From Pseudomonadota bacterium (GTDB lineage Bacteria > Pseudomonadota > Gammaproteobacteria > Steroidobacterales > Steroidobacteraceae), in contig JAFEDR010000001.1 of assembly GCA_018241525.1 (NCBI GenBank), forward strand, positions 248,001 through 312,000: a DNA stretch of 64,000 bases. The letters are read 5' to 3'. Positions 48,599 to 60,227 of this stretch are shown here, piece after piece (position 1 is the first letter of the stretch; every line of letters begins with the position of its first letter). The notes beneath the pieces were generated by a model, which saw only the letters and a list, made by a program, of their open reading frames with translations, was not told the DNA's origin and ran no database searches. The translations under genes were made by a program, and so were the position numbers.

Positions 48599-49605
48599 GG
48601 CGGGCTCCCGGACGAGGGCGCGGTCGGGGCGGCGGGTGCCGCGATCGCGCTCGCGAGCTCGGTCGCCGCCAGCGCGTACAGCGCGCTGCGGTTGTAGCGC
48701 GTGATGACCCAGAAGTTGTGCACGCCGACGCGGTAGGCGGGCCGGTCGGCGTCGCGCAGCGCGATGAACGTCGCCTTGGCCGGGTCAGGGACCGCGGCGT
48801 CGAACACGACGCCGAGCCGGCGCAGCCCGCCCGCCGTCTCGGTGAGCTCGATGCGGTTGCCGGGCAGGCCCTCGACGTCGGGATCCGCGAGCTCGGCGTC
48901 GAAGACGATCGGCTCGCCGCGGCGCCAGCCGTTGGCGACGAAGTAGTGCGCGACGCTCTCGACGATGTCCGGCCAGTCGCTCCACAGGTCGATGCGCCCG
49001 TCATGATCGCCGTCGCGCGCGAAGCGCCGGTAGCTGCGCGGCATGAACTGCGCCGCACCCATCGCGCCTGCGTAGGAGCCGGTGGCCTTCAGTGGGTCGA
49101 TGCCGTTCTCGCGCGCCAGCAGCAGAAACTGCTCGAGCTCGCCGCGGAAGTAGCTGCCGCGCGCCGGGTAGTCGAAGGCGAGCGTGGCCAGCGCGTCGAG
49201 CACGCGGTAGCGTCCGGTCAGGCGGCCGTAGGACGTCTCGACGCCGATGATCGCGGTGATCAGCTCGCCGGGGACGCCGGTGTGCGCGGCGACGCGATCG
49301 AGCAGCGCGCGGTGCTCGGTGTAGAACTCGCGGCCCTCGCGAATCCGCTTCTCGGTCAGGAAGATCCGGCGGTACTCGTACCACGGCTTGACGCGCTCGG
49401 CCGGCCGGGACATCGCCTCGAGGATCGACGGCTTGGACTCGGCCGCGGCGAGCACCCCGAGCACCCAGTCGCGGTCGAGGTGATTGCGGCCCACGACCTC
49501 GTCGACGAACGCGGCGACATCGCTGCGCCCGGTGTCGAAGGCCTGCGCCGGACCCTGCCAGAGTCCGCCGAGCGCCGCGACGAGGATCCAGCCGGCCGCG
49601 CGCAC
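48595..49605 (-). CDS. mltB: Lytic murein transglycosylase B
   Basis: A 336-residue GH103 lytic transglycosylase. A signal peptide (1-22, AQAF) precedes FVDEVVGRNHLDRDWVLGVL, the catalytic Glu in ITAIIGVETSYGRLTGRYRVLDALATLAFDYPARG and the family block GSYAGAMGAAQFMPRSYRRFARDGDHDGRIDLWSDWPDI. No lipobox Cys is seen, so it is probably a soluble periplasmic form. It is placed between rodA and rlpA as in many gammaproteobacteria. Confidence 0.95.
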   Translation of the reverse strand: MRAAGWILVAALGGLWQGPAQAFDTGRSDVAAFVDEVVGRNHLDRDWVLGVLAAAESKPSILEAMSRPAERVKPWYEYRRIFLTEKRIREGREFYTEHRALLDRVAAHTGVPGELITAIIGVETSYGRLTGRYRVLDALATLAFDYPARGSYFRGELEQFLLLARENGIDPLKATGSYAGAMGAAQFMPRSYRRFARDGDHDGRIDLWSDWPDIVESVAHYFVANGWRRGEPIVFDAELADPDVEGLPGNRIELTETAGGLRRLGVVFDAAVPDPAKATFIALRDADRPAYRVGVHNFWVITRYNRSALYALAATELASAIAAPAAPTAPSSGSPP

Positions 49606-49606
49606 C

Positions 49607-50749
49607 TCAGGCGCCCACGAGCTTGCGATGCCGGTTCAGCGACATCAGCACGCCGAAGCTCGCCAGCAGGGTCACGAGCGCGGTGCCGCCGTAGCTGACG
49701 AGCGGCAGCGGCACGCCGACCACCGGCAGGATGCCGCTGACCATGCCGCTGTTGACGAACGCGTAGACGAAGAACGTCAGCGCGAAGCTGCCGCAGACCA
49801 GCCGGCCGTAGGTGTCCTGGGTCTCCGAGGCGAGGTACAGCGCCCGGCCGATCACGGTCAGGTAGAGTGCGATCAGGAACAGCTGGCCGAGCAGGCCGAG
49901 TTCCTCGCCGATCACGGCGAAGATGAAGTCGGTGGAGCGCTCGGGCAGGAACTCGAGCTGCGCCTGGCTGCCGTTCATCCAGCCCTTGCCGAAGACGCCG
50001 CCCGAGCCGATCGCGATCTGCGACTGGATGCTGTGGTAGCCGGCGCCGAGCGGATCCTGGGCGGGGTCGAGGAACATCAGCACGCGCTGCCGCTGGTAGT
50101 CGTGCATGAAGTGCCATGCCACCGGCACCGCGGCGCCAAGGGCGGCGAGGCCCGCGACGATCACGAACACCGACAGCCCGGCCAGGAACAGCACCAGGAT
50201 GCCGGCCGAGGCGACCAGCAGCGCCGTGCCGAGGTCCGGCTGCTTCGCGATCAGCACCGCCGGCACGACGATGATCGCGAGCAGCGCCAGCACGTCGCGC
50301 AGCGTCGGCGGCAGTGGTCGCTCGTGCAGGTACCACGCGCACATCATCGGCACCGCGAGCTTCATGATCTCCGACGGCTGGAAGCGCACCGGCCCCACCG
50401 TCAGCCAGCGCTGCGCGCCCTTGCCGACCGTGCCGTGCACCGCGACCACGATCAGCAGCACGACCCCGGCCGCGTACAGCAGCGGCGAGATGCGCCTGAG
50501 CCAGGCGGGCGGCACCTGCGCGAGCGCCACCAGCGTCACCACCGCCAGCACCAGGTACTCGACCTGCCGCAGCCACTGCGCGAAGTTCTCGCCGGTCGCG
50601 CTGTAGAGCACGAACAGCCCGAAGGCGGACACCGCCGCGAGCGCGGCGAGCAGCGGGCCGTCGAGGTGCAGGCGGCGCAGCAGGACCGCCGAGGCGGTCA
50701 GCGTGCGACGGGTGGTCGAGTATTCGCCTTCCTCGTAGAGCATCGTCAC
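49607..50749 (-). CDS. rodA: Rod-shape peptidoglycan glycosyltransferase RodA
   Basis: A 380-residue SEDS-family polymerase with about ten transmembrane helices that makes glycan strands in the elongasome. Signatures are RFQPSEIMKLAVPMM, KQPDLGTALLV with the catalytic-region Asp, ERSTDFIFAVIGEELGLLG and PLVSYGGTALV. It overlaps PBP2 by four bases and ends one base before the mltB start, so partner enzymes are synthesised together. Confidence 0.96.
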   Translation of the reverse strand: MTMLYEEGEYSTTRRTLTASAVLLRRLHLDGPLLAALAAVSAFGLFVLYSATGENFAQWLRQVEYLVLAVVTLVALAQVPPAWLRRISPLLYAAGVVLLIVVAVHGTVGKGAQRWLTVGPVRFQPSEIMKLAVPMMCAWYLHERPLPPTLRDVLALLAIIVVPAVLIAKQPDLGTALLVASAGILVLFLAGLSVFVIVAGLAALGAAVPVAWHFMHDYQRQRVLMFLDPAQDPLGAGYHSIQSQIAIGSGGVFGKGWMNGSQAQLEFLPERSTDFIFAVIGEELGLLGQLFLIALYLTVIGRALYLASETQDTYGRLVCGSFALTFFVYAFVNSGMVSGILPVVGVPLPLVSYGGTALVTLLASFGVLMSLNRHRKLVGA

Positions 50750-52644
50750 TCGACCTTGCCGGGCACGCCCGGCGCGACGTCGAACTTGCCGAGCAGGAAC
50801 GCGTCGAAGACCCGCCGCGCCACCGGTGCCGCGACGCTACCGCCGTGACCACCGTTCTCGACCAGCACCGCGATCGCGAGCTTCGGGTTGTCGGCCGGCG
50901 CGAAGGCGATGAACAGCGCGTGGTCGCGCAGCCGCTCGGCCACCTGGCTCGCGACGTACTTCTCGTTCACGCCGAGGCTGAACACCTGCGCGGTGCCGGT
51001 CTTGGCGGCGATCTTGTAGGGCGCGCCGCGCGCGACCACGCTCGCGGTGCCGCCCGGCTCCGTGACCCGTTCCATGCCCTCGACCACCACGTCCCAGGCG
51101 CCCGGGTCCTTGAGCTCGACCGTCGGCTCCGCGACCGGCGGCAGCTTGCGCACCACGCCGGTGGCCGCGTCGCGGACCGCGGTGACGAGCCGTGGCCGGA
51201 AGTTCCGGCCGTGGCCGGCGACCACCGCGGCGGCGTGCGCGAGCTGCAGCGGCGTCGCCAGCAGGTAGCCCTGGCCGATGCCGACGATGACCGTCTCGCC
51301 CGGGAACCAGGCCTGCTTGTAGCGCTGCTGCTTCCACTCCGGCGAGGGCACGAGGCCCGGCAGCTCGCCGCCGACGTCGATGCCGGTCGGCTTGCCGAGG
51401 CCGAGCCCGGTCAGCGCGTCGTGCACGCGCTCGATGCCGAGTATCTCGGCGAGCCCGTAGAAATAGACGTCGCAGGAGGTCTGGATGGCCTTGCGCATGT
51501 CGACCATGCCGTGGCCTTCCTTGCGCCAGTCGCGGTACGGATGCGCCGAACCGGGCAGGGTGTAGAAGCCACGGCAGAAGCGTGCCGAGTTCGGGTCGAC
51601 GACGCCGTACTCGAGGCCCGCCAGCGCCATCAGCGGCTTGACGGTCGATCCCGGCGGGTACGCGCCCTTCAGCGCGCGGTTGAGCAGCGGCTTGTCGAGG
51701 TCGTCGCGCAGCGCCGCGTACTCGCGCCCGCTGATGCCGCGCGTGAACTTGTTCGGGTCGAAGGTCGGCACCGAGACGAACGCCACGACGTCGCCGGTGT
51801 CGGGCTCGATGGCGACCACCGCGCCGCGGTGGCCCTCCATCGCCTCCTCGGCGACGCGCTGCACGCGGATGTCGAGGCCGAGGAACAGGTCGTTGCCGGC
51901 GCGCGGCGAGCGCGTCTCGAGCGCGACCGTGCCGCCGCCCAGCCGGTCGACGCGCCGGCCCTGGGCGTTGACCAGCACCTGGCGGTAGCCGGCGTTGCCG
52001 TGCAGCTCCTGCTCGTAGCTGCCCTCGAGGCCGATCTTGCCGATCACCGACAGGCCCGCGTACTGGTCGCGGTCGATGCGCTTGAGGTCGTCCTCGGAGA
52101 TCGCCGCGACGTAGCCGAGCGCGTGCACGCCGGCCTCGCGGTAGGGGTACCAGCGCGCGAGGCGGGTCTGGATCTCGACCCCCGGGAACTCGAACTGGCG
52201 CACCGCGAAGGTGGCGATGTCCGCGTCGCTGAGCGAGAGCCGCAGCGGCACCGCCTCGAACTTGCGGCCCGAGCGGATCAGGCGCTCGAGCGCCGCCACC
52301 TGGTCCTGCTCGACGAGCCCGATGGCCGCCAGGCGCCGCAGCGTGTCGCCGACGTCGGGCACCTGCTCGGGCGTGAGTTCGAGCGTGTAGGCCGGGGTGT
52401 TCTCGGCGATCACGACGCCGTGCCGGTCGTACATCAGGCCGCGATCGGGGGGCAGCGGCTCGAGGCGCACGCGGTTGCCCTGCGACAGATCGACGTAGTA
52501 GTCGTGCCGCACCACCTGCAGCACGAACAGCCGTGCACCGACCGCCAGCAGCAGCAGCACGGCGGCGATCGCCGCGAACAGCACGCGGCCGAAGAACAGC
52601 CGCTGCTCCGACCAGTGATCCTTGATGCGGACCGAGCGGCGCAT
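50746..52644 (-). CDS. mrdA: Penicillin-binding protein 2 (elongation transpeptidase)
   Basis: A 632-residue class B PBP that cross-links new peptidoglycan during elongation with RodA. A short cytoplasmic tail and one transmembrane helix (about residues 18-40) precede the pedestal domain. The transpeptidase domain has SxxK in PPGSTVKPLM, the SxN-equivalent SCDVYFYGLAE and KTGTAQ in IAAKTGTAQVFSL. It lies four bases after mreD. Confidence 0.96.
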   Translation of the reverse strand: MRRSVRIKDHWSEQRLFFGRVLFAAIAAVLLLLAVGARLFVLQVVRHDYYVDLSQGNRVRLEPLPPDRGLMYDRHGVVIAENTPAYTLELTPEQVPDVGDTLRRLAAIGLVEQDQVAALERLIRSGRKFEAVPLRLSLSDADIATFAVRQFEFPGVEIQTRLARWYPYREAGVHALGYVAAISEDDLKRIDRDQYAGLSVIGKIGLEGSYEQELHGNAGYRQVLVNAQGRRVDRLGGGTVALETRSPRAGNDLFLGLDIRVQRVAEEAMEGHRGAVVAIEPDTGDVVAFVSVPTFDPNKFTRGISGREYAALRDDLDKPLLNRALKGAYPPGSTVKPLMALAGLEYGVVDPNSARFCRGFYTLPGSAHPYRDWRKEGHGMVDMRKAIQTSCDVYFYGLAEILGIERVHDALTGLGLGKPTGIDVGGELPGLVPSPEWKQQRYKQAWFPGETVIVGIGQGYLLATPLQLAHAAAVVAGHGRNFRPRLVTAVRDAATGVVRKLPPVAEPTVELKDPGAWDVVVEGMERVTEPGGTASVVARGAPYKIAAKTGTAQVFSLGVNEKYVASQVAERLRDHALFIAFAPADNPKLAIAVLVENGGHGGSVAAPVARRVFDAFLLGKFDVAPGVPGKVE

Positions 52645-52648
52645 GGCG

Positions 52649-53125
52649 TCAGCGGATCGCGAGGCGGCCCATCAGGCCGGTCCACAGCGGCCACACCAGC
52701 GTGCCGGTCACGACCGGCAGCCAGCGCACCCAGGCGGTCACCGGGTGGCCGGTCACGCCGTCGATCCAGAACAGCAGGAACTGGTAGGCGAGCAGCAGCA
52801 GCAGCACGACCAGCGTCTGCTGGCGCAGCGGGTACATGCGCATGCGCAGGTGGAAGCGGTGGACGATGAAGGCGACGACCACGAAGGCCAGCGCGTTCTC
52901 GCCGAGCGCCACGCCGCGGAAGGCGTCGAGCGCGAGCCCGGCGGCCCAGGCCGTCGCGAGGCCGCCGGCACGCGGCATCATCAGCGCGAACCAGACCACC
53001 GTCAGCAGCAGGAAGTCCGGCCGCAGCAGGTCGGCCACGTGCGGCAGCGGCAGCGCCGACAGCACCAGTGCCGCGAGGCCGACGCCCAGCAGCAGCAATC
53101 GCGGGTTGCGGCGTTCCTCGATCAT
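52649..53125 (-). CDS. mreD: Rod-shape-determining membrane protein MreD
   Basis: A 158-residue integral membrane protein with about five helices that links the MreB scaffold to the elongasome enzymes. It has RPDFLLLTVVWFALMMP, GLALDAFRGVALGENALAFVVVAFIVHRF and the C-terminal WPLWTGLMGRL. ATG 53125 overlaps the mreC stop by four bases; codons upstream of it lie inside mreC. Confidence 0.93.
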   Translation of the reverse strand: MIEERRNPRLLLLGVGLAALVLSALPLPHVADLLRPDFLLLTVVWFALMMPRAGGLATAWAAGLALDAFRGVALGENALAFVVVAFIVHRFHLRMRMYPLRQQTLVVLLLLLAYQFLLFWIDGVTGHPVTAWVRWLPVVTGTLVWPLWTGLMGRLAIR

Positions 53126-54054
53126 GGCGGTGCCGGCTTCGGCTTGGCGCGCGCCTCGCGCGGCGCGGCCGCGACCGGTGGCGGCGGTTCCGCTGCCGGC
53201 AGCGCGACGCGCGGCGTCGTCCACAGCAGCAGCACTTCGCGGTCGCGATCGAGCGCCGCGGTCGGGCGGGCGCTCACGACCGCGAGCGGCTGGCTCGGGT
53301 CGCGTCGCACCTCGGAGATCCGGGCGACCGGCAGGCCGGCCGGGAACACGCCGCCGAGACCCGAGGTGACGAGCAGGTCGTCCGCCTGCACGTCGGCGTT
53401 GCGCGGCAGGTACGGCAGCGTCAGTCGGCCGGTATCGCCGCTGCCGACGGCGATGGTGCGCAGGCCGTTGCGCTCGACCTGCACCGGGACCGCATGGGTC
53501 GGGTCGGACAGCAGGATCACCTCGGCCGCGAACGGCCCGACGTTGATCGTCTGGCCGAACACGCCGTGGGCATCGATGACCGGCTGGGCGCGCGCGACGC
53601 CGTCGCGCGACCCGCGGTCGATCAGCACGCGGTGGCGCAGCGGGTCGAGGTCGACGCGCATCACGATCGCCGCCTGGACGCGCTCGGCGTCGCGCGGCGC
53701 GGCGTTCAGCAGCGACCGCAGCCGCTGGTTCTCCTGCTCGATCGCCTCCAGCCGCAGCAGCTTGAGGTCGGTCTCGCGCGCTGCGTCCTTGAGGGCGTCG
53801 TTCTCGGTCAGCAGCTCGCGGCGGGTGCGCAGCGTCGCCGAGAGCCAGTCCCAGGCGGCGACCGGCGAGTGCACCAGCATCTGCAGCGGCCAGGCGGCGG
53901 CCGAGAGTCCCGAGCGGATCGCGGCGAGGCCCTGCTGGCGGTGGTCGGCCACCATCAGGCCGACCGACAGCGCGATCAGCACCAGCGCCCGCAGGCCGAG
54001 CGTCGAGACGCGCGGCGGAGCATAGCGGGCACCGGGCTCTCTCAGGGCCGGCAA
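53122..54054 (-). CDS. mreC: Rod-shape-determining protein MreC
   Basis: A 310-residue bitopic protein. A cytoplasmic tail and transmembrane helix (about residues 18-36) are followed by a coiled coil (about 75-115, ENDALKDAARETDLKLLRLEAIEQENQRLRSLL) and two beta domains (IDRGSRDGVARAQPVID, GVFPAGLPVARISEV). The Pro/Ala-rich C-terminal tail after residue 280 is probably disordered. The start is TTG 54054 with GGAG seven bases upstream; the only nearby alternative valine codon is GTC. It follows mreB by 21 bases. Confidence 0.94.
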   Translation of the reverse strand: MPALREPGARYAPPRVSTLGLRALVLIALSVGLMVADHRQQGLAAIRSGLSAAAWPLQMLVHSPVAAWDWLSATLRTRRELLTENDALKDAARETDLKLLRLEAIEQENQRLRSLLNAAPRDAERVQAAIVMRVDLDPLRHRVLIDRGSRDGVARAQPVIDAHGVFGQTINVGPFAAEVILLSDPTHAVPVQVERNGLRTIAVGSGDTGRLTLPYLPRNADVQADDLLVTSGLGGVFPAGLPVARISEVRRDPSQPLAVVSARPTAALDRDREVLLLWTTPRVALPAAEPPPPVAAAPREARAKPKPAPP

Positions 54055-54075
54055 CCGGATACTCCGATCACGGGA

Positions 54076-55566
<1,491 letters not shown>

Positions 55567-55570
<4 letters not shown>

Positions 55571-57027
55571 GCCTGCACACCCGCTCGCTCGCCGAGCTCG
55601 CGGCCGGCCTGCGCGCCAAGGAATTCTCCGCGGTCGAGCTCACCCGCCACTTCCTCGCGCGCATCGAGCAGGCCAACGCCGGCCTGAACGCGTTCGTGAC
55701 CGTGACCGCGGAGCGGGCGCTCGCCGATGCGGCGCGCGCCGACGCGGCGCGCGCCGCCGGGCGCGCCGGCCCGTTGAGCGGGGTGCCGCTCGCGCACAAG
55801 GACATCTTCTGCACCGACGGCATCAAGACCAGCTGCGGCTCGCGGATGCTCGACAACTTCGTCGCCCCGTACGACGCGACCGTCGTCGAGCGGCTGGCCG
55901 CGGCCGGCACCGTGCTGCTCGGCAAGACCAACATGGACGAGTTCGCGATGGGCTCGTCGAACGAGACCAGCTACTACGGGCCGGTCCGCAACCCGTGGGA
56001 CCCGGCGACGGTGCCGGGCGGTTCCTCGGGCGGCTCGGCGGCGGCGGTCGCCGCGCGCCTCGTGCCGGTCGCCACCGGTACGGACACCGGCGGCTCGATC
56101 CGCCAGCCGGCCGCGCTGGTCGGGATCTCCGGCATCAAGCCGACCTACGGCCGGGTGTCGCGCTACGGGATGATCGCGTTCGCCTCGAGCCTCGATCAGG
56201 GCGGTGTGCTCGCCCCGTCGGCCGAGGACTGCGCACTGCTGCTCGGGGCCATGGCGGGCTTCGACCCGCGTGATTCGACCTCGGTCGACGTGCCGGTGCC
56301 CGACTACGCCGCGGGCCTCGCGACCTCGCTGAAGGGCGTGAAGCTCGGGGTGCTGAAGGAGTTCTTCTCCGCCGGCCTCGATGCCGCGACCGGCGCGCGG
56401 GTCGAGGCGGCCATCGCCCAGCTGCGCGCGCTCGGCGCGGACGTGGTCGAGGTCAGCTGCCCGAACCTGCCGCTGTCGGTGCCGACCTACTACGTCGTTG
56501 CGCCGGCCGAGTGCTCCTCGAACCTGTCGCGCTTCGACGGCGTGCGCTTCGGGCACCGCTGCCAGGGGCCGAAGGACCTGCTCGACCTGTACAAGCGTTC
56601 GCGCGGCGAGGGCTTCGGCGCGGAGGTCAAGCGGCGCATCATGACCGGCACCTACGTGCTGTCGGCCGGCTACTACGACGCCTACTACCTGAAGGCGCAG
56701 AAGGTCCGCAGCCTGATCAACGCCGACTTCCGGCGCGCGTTCGCCGAGGTTGACCTGCTGGTCGGGCCAACCTCGCCGACCCCGGCGTTCGCGATCGGCG
56801 CCAAGGTCGACGATCCGATCACGATGTACCTGAACGACATCTACACAATCGGCGCCAACCTCGCGGGCCTGCCGGCGATGTCCGTGCCGTGCGGCTTCGT
56901 CGGCAACCTGCCGGTGGGGCTGCAGCTGATCGGGCCGCACTTCGGCGAGGCCCGGGTGCTCGCCGCCGCGCATGCCTACCAGTGCGAGACCGATTTCCAC
57001 CGCCGCCTGCCGGCGGGCTTCGCTTGA
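55567..57027 (+). CDS. gatA: Asp-tRNA(Asn)/Glu-tRNA(Gln) amidotransferase subunit A
   Basis: A 486-residue amidase-signature enzyme that releases ammonia from glutamine. The Ser-cisSer-Lys triad is visible: Lys78 in PLAHKDIF, Ser in [15 protein letters not shown] and the nucleophile in [14 protein letters not shown]. The C terminus has [14 protein letters not shown] glutaminase features ([19 protein letters not shown]). The start is GTG 55567 within the gatC stop. Confidence 0.97.
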
Positions 57028-57037
57028 GGACGACGCG

Positions 57038-58504
57038 ATGAGCCAGGCCGTCCGCGAGGGCTGGGAGGTCGTGATCGGCCTCGAGATCCACGCCCAGCTC
57101 GCGACCACCTCGAAGATCTTCTCGGGCTCGGCCACCGCCTACGGCGCGGCGCCGAACTCGCAGGCCAACCTCGTCGACCTCGGCTACCCGGGCACGCTGC
57201 CGGTGCTGAACCGCGAGGCGGTGCGCATGGCCGTGAAATTCGGCCTCGCGACCGGTGCGACGATCGCGCCGCGCTCGATCTTCGCGCGCAAGAACTACTT
57301 CTACCCGGACCTGCCGAAGGGCTACCAGATCAGCCAGTACGAGCGGCCGGTGGTCGAAGACGGCTCGCTCGAGATCCTGCTCGAGGACGGCACCAAGAAG
57401 ACCATCGGCATCACCCGCGCGCACCTCGAGGAGGACGCCGGCAAGTCGCTGCACGAGGGCCTCGCCAACGCGAGCGGCATCGACCTGAACCGCGCCGGCA
57501 CGCCGCTGCTCGAGATCGTCTCCGAGCCGGACCTGCGCTCGGCCAAGGAGGCCATCGCCTATCTGAAGAAGGTGCACACGCTGGTGCGCTACCTCGAGAT
57601 CTGCGACGGCAACATGCAGGAGGGCTCGTTCCGCTGCGACGCCAACGTCTCGGTGCGCCGCATCGGCAGGACCGAGTTCGGCACGCGCTGCGAGATCAAG
57701 AACGTGAACTCCTTCCGCTTCGTCGAGAAGGCGATCAACTTCGAGGTCGAGCGCCAGATCGACGTGCTCGAGGGCGGCGGCAGCATCGTCCAGGAGACGC
57801 GCCTGTACGACTCCGCCAAGGACGAGACGCGCTCGATGCGCTCCAAGGAACAGGCGAACGACTACCGCTACTTCCCGGATCCGGACCTGCTGCCGGTCAC
57901 GATCACGCCCGCCTTCGTCGACGAGGTGCGGGCGACGTTGCCGGAGCTGCCGGACGAGAAGGCCGGCCGCTTCGCGCTGCACTACGGGCTGTCGGCCTAT
58001 GACGCCGGCGTGCTGACCGCGAGCCGCGAGCTCGCCGATTACTACGAGGCGGTGGTGCGGGCGCTCGGTGGCGGCGGCGCCGCGGCCAAGCTCGCGGCGA
58101 ACTGGGTGATGGGTGACTTCTCGGCCTTCCTGAACCGCGATGGCCTCGAGATCGCGACCGCGCGCGTGCCGGCGGCCGGGCTCGCGGGCCTGCTGCGGCG
58201 GATCCAGGACGAGACGATCTCCGGCAAGATCGCCAAAGAAGTCTTCGAGCGCATGTGGGCGGAAGCCTGCGAGGCGGACGCGGTGATCGAGGCCCGCGGC
58301 CTCAAGCAGATCACCGACTCCGGCGCGATCGAGGCCGCGATCGCGGCGGTCATGGCGGCGAACCCGAAGCAGCTCGCCGAGTACCGCGCCGGCAAGGACA
58401 AGCTGTTCGGCTTCTTCGTCGGCCAGACGATGAAGGCGACCGAGGGCAAGGCGAACCCGGCGCAGCTCAACGAGCTCCTCAAGAAGCTGCTCGGCGGTCC
58501 GTAG
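57038..58504 (+). CDS. gatB: Asp-tRNA(Asn)/Glu-tRNA(Gln) amidotransferase subunit B
   Basis: A 488-residue subunit that binds the misacylated tRNA and activates its side-chain carboxylate. The N-terminal kinase-like cradle has [40 protein letters not shown] and [11 protein letters not shown]. The C-terminal YqeY-like tail domain holds [14 protein letters not shown] 57038 has GAGGA upstream. It follows gatA by ten bases. Confidence 0.97.
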   Translation: MSQAVREGWEVVIGLEIHAQLATTSKIFSGSATAYGAAPNSQANLVDLGYPGTLPVLNREAVRMAVKFGLATGATIAPRSIFARKNYFYPDLPKGYQISQYERPVVEDGSLEILLEDGTKKTIGITRAHLEEDAGKSLHEGLANASGIDLNRAGTPLLEIVSEPDLRSAKEAIAYLKKVHTLVRYLEICDGNMQEGSFRCDANVSVRRIGRTEFGTRCEIKNVNSFRFVEKAINFEVERQIDVLEGGGSIVQETRLYDSAKDETRSMRSKEQANDYRYFPDPDLLPVTITPAFVDEVRATLPELPDEKAGRFALHYGLSAYDAGVLTASRELADYYEAVVRALGGGGAAAKLAANWVMGDFSAFLNRDGLEIATARVPAAGLAGLLRRIQDETISGKIAKEVFERMWAEACEADAVIEARGLKQITDSGAIEAAIAAVMAANPKQLAEYRAGKDKLFGFFVGQTMKATEGKANPAQLNELLKKLLGGP

Positions 58505-58509
58505 CCGGC

Positions 58510-59424
58510 GTGGCTGACGGCGACACGCTGCGGCGATTCCTGTTCGAGCGCTTCCCGGTGCGCGGCTACGTCGTGCACCTTGACGCTTCGTGGCGCGCGC
58601 TGATCGAGCACCACGACTACCCGCCGCTGGTGCGGGACACGCTCGGTGAGACGGTCGCAGCGACCATGCTCCTGGCGGCCACCCTCAAGTTCGAGGGGCT
58701 GCTGACGCTGCAGATGCAGGGCCCGGGGCCGATGCACTTGCTGGTCGTGCAGGCGACGCACCGGATGGCAGTGCGCGGCGTGGCGCGCTGGCGCGGTGCC
58801 GAGCCGCCGGCCGCGGCCAGCCTCGAGGCGCTGACGGGCGGCGGGCAGGTCACGGTCACCGTCGAGAACGCCGACCGCAGCTCGCGCTACCAGGGCATCG
58901 TGCCGCTCGCCGGCGCGCGGCTCGCCGACTGCTTCGAGTCCTACTTCGCGCAGTCCGAGCAGCTGCCGACGCGGCTGTGGCTTGCGGCGACGCCGGAGCG
59001 CGCCGCCGGCCTGCTGCTGCAGCGACTGCCGTCGGGCGCGAGCGCGTCCGCCGAGGAGATCGAGCATTCGGCCGCCGCCGGCGACGAGGACTGGAACCGC
59101 GTGCTGCACCTTGCGGCGACGCTGACGCCCACCGAGCTCGCCGCGCTGCCAGCCAGCGAGCTGCTGCGGCGGCTGTTCCACGAGGAGGACGTGCGGCTGT
59201 TCGAGCCCGGGCCGGTGTTCTTCCAGTGCACCTGCTCGCGCGAGCGCGTCAGCGGCATCCTTCGTTCGCTCGGCGAGGCCGAGGTGCGCGACATCCTCGC
59301 CGAGCGCGGCTCGGTCGAGGTCACTTGCGAGTTCTGCAACCGCAGCTGGCGTTACGACGCGGTCGACGCCGCGGGGCTGTTCACCGACGCCGGCCCGGTA
59401 CAGGGCTCGCGCGCGCTGCAGTAG
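58510..59424 (+). CDS. hslO: Redox-regulated chaperonin Hsp33
   Basis: A 304-residue holdase activated by oxidative unfolding. The N-terminal fold has RDTLGETVAATMLLAATLKFEG and LTLQMQGPGPMHLLVVQ. The C-terminal zinc switch consists of CTC (in FFQCTCSRERV) and CEFC (in VTCEFCNRSW). The start is GTG 58510, five bases after gatB; codons before it are the gatB 3' end in another frame. Confidence 0.95.
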   Translation: MADGDTLRRFLFERFPVRGYVVHLDASWRALIEHHDYPPLVRDTLGETVAATMLLAATLKFEGLLTLQMQGPGPMHLLVVQATHRMAVRGVARWRGAEPPAAASLEALTGGGQVTVTVENADRSSRYQGIVPLAGARLADCFESYFAQSEQLPTRLWLAATPERAAGLLLQRLPSGASASAEEIEHSAAAGDEDWNRVLHLAATLTPTELAALPASELLRRLFHEEDVRLFEPGPVFFQCTCSRERVSGILRSLGEAEVRDILAERGSVEVTCEFCNRSWRYDAVDAAGLFTDAGPVQGSRALQ

Positions 59425-59545
59425 GTGGCTGCCGGCGCGGTGGCCCGCGCCAACCCCGAAGTTGTCCGGTCCCCGTTGACGTGCTAAGAGTCGGTACGCC
59501 GACGTCGAGTTCTTGCGTGTTCAGTGACCGAACCGGAGGACCCAC

Positions 59546-60166
59546 ATGCCGTCAGCTTCCGTCCTGTACGCGTTCCCCGCGCCGCTCGGGCGCCGCGGCA
59601 CCGCCGCGGTGGTCGTGGCCGGCCTGCACGTCGTGCTGGTCACCGCGCTCATCACGAGCATGGTGATCACGCGGCCACCCCCCACCGACGAGTTCCGGCC
59701 ACCGGCACCGCAGATCCCGCGGATCGAGGATCCGGCCCCGTCGCGCCCCGCGCTGTCCGGCCCGAGCTGGCAGCTGCGGCCGAGGGTTCCCGATCCCACG
59801 CCCGTCGTCCTGCCGCTGGTCGATCCACCGCCGGTGGGCATGTCGCAGCCGACGCAGGTCACGCTGTCGCCCCCCGAATCGCCGACCGCGCTGTTGCGGC
59901 CGGTGCGCGTGACCCACTCCGAGGAACCGCTCTACCCGGCCTCCGCCCGGCGGCTCGGGGAGGAGGGTGTCGTCGTGGTGCGCGTGCTGGTCGGCGCGGA
60001 CGGCCACGCGGCGGTCGTCGACGTCGCGACCAGCAGCGGCTCGCCGCGGCTCGACAGCGCCGCCCTCGCCGCGGTGCGTCGCTGGACCTTCCAGCCGGCC
60101 GCGAATGGCGCGGGGCCGGTGGCCAGCTACTCGCTCGTGCGGATCGTCTTCCGTCTCACGTCCTGA
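59546..60166 (+). CDS. TonB-family energy transducer
   Basis: A 206-residue TonB-like protein. An N-terminal transmembrane helix (about residues 16-36) anchors it in the inner membrane, a Pro-rich span (about 38-115) crosses the periplasm, and a C-terminal TonB domain (about 122-206) has EEPLYPASARRLGEEGVVVVRVLVGADG and ALAAVRRWTFQPA. GGAGGA five bases before the ATG fixes the start. No exbB/exbD are adjacent. It could serve TonB-dependent receptors such as the one at 5925, but that pairing is inference. Confidence 0.92.
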   Translation: MPSASVLYAFPAPLGRRGTAAVVVAGLHVVLVTALITSMVITRPPPTDEFRPPAPQIPRIEDPAPSRPALSGPSWQLRPRVPDPTPVVLPLVDPPPVGMSQPTQVTLSPPESPTALLRPVRVTHSEEPLYPASARRLGEEGVVVVRVLVGADGHAAVVDVATSSGSPRLDSAALAAVRRWTFQPAANGAGPVASYSLVRIVFRLTS

Positions 60167-60170
60167 CCAA

Positions 60171-60205
60171 CGGCCGGGCCGGCGGGCGAGCCGTCGGCCC
60201 GGCCG
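60171..60205. terminator. Strong GC hairpin between convergent tonB-like gene and mtgA
   Basis: CGGCCGGGCCG (60171-60181) pairs perfectly with CGGCCCGGCCG (60195-60205), and four more inner pairs (one G-U) leave a 5-base loop. It lies right after the TonB-like stop and 23 bases past the mtgA end, so it may terminate both. No U-tract is present. Confidence 0.5.
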
Positions 60206-60227
60206 CCTCGGATAGGCGCGCCGCCGC

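Noticed and set aside
59476..59481. TTGACG as -35 of the TonB-like gene
   Set aside because: The hexamer is good, but no -10-like sequence occurs 16-18 bases downstream.
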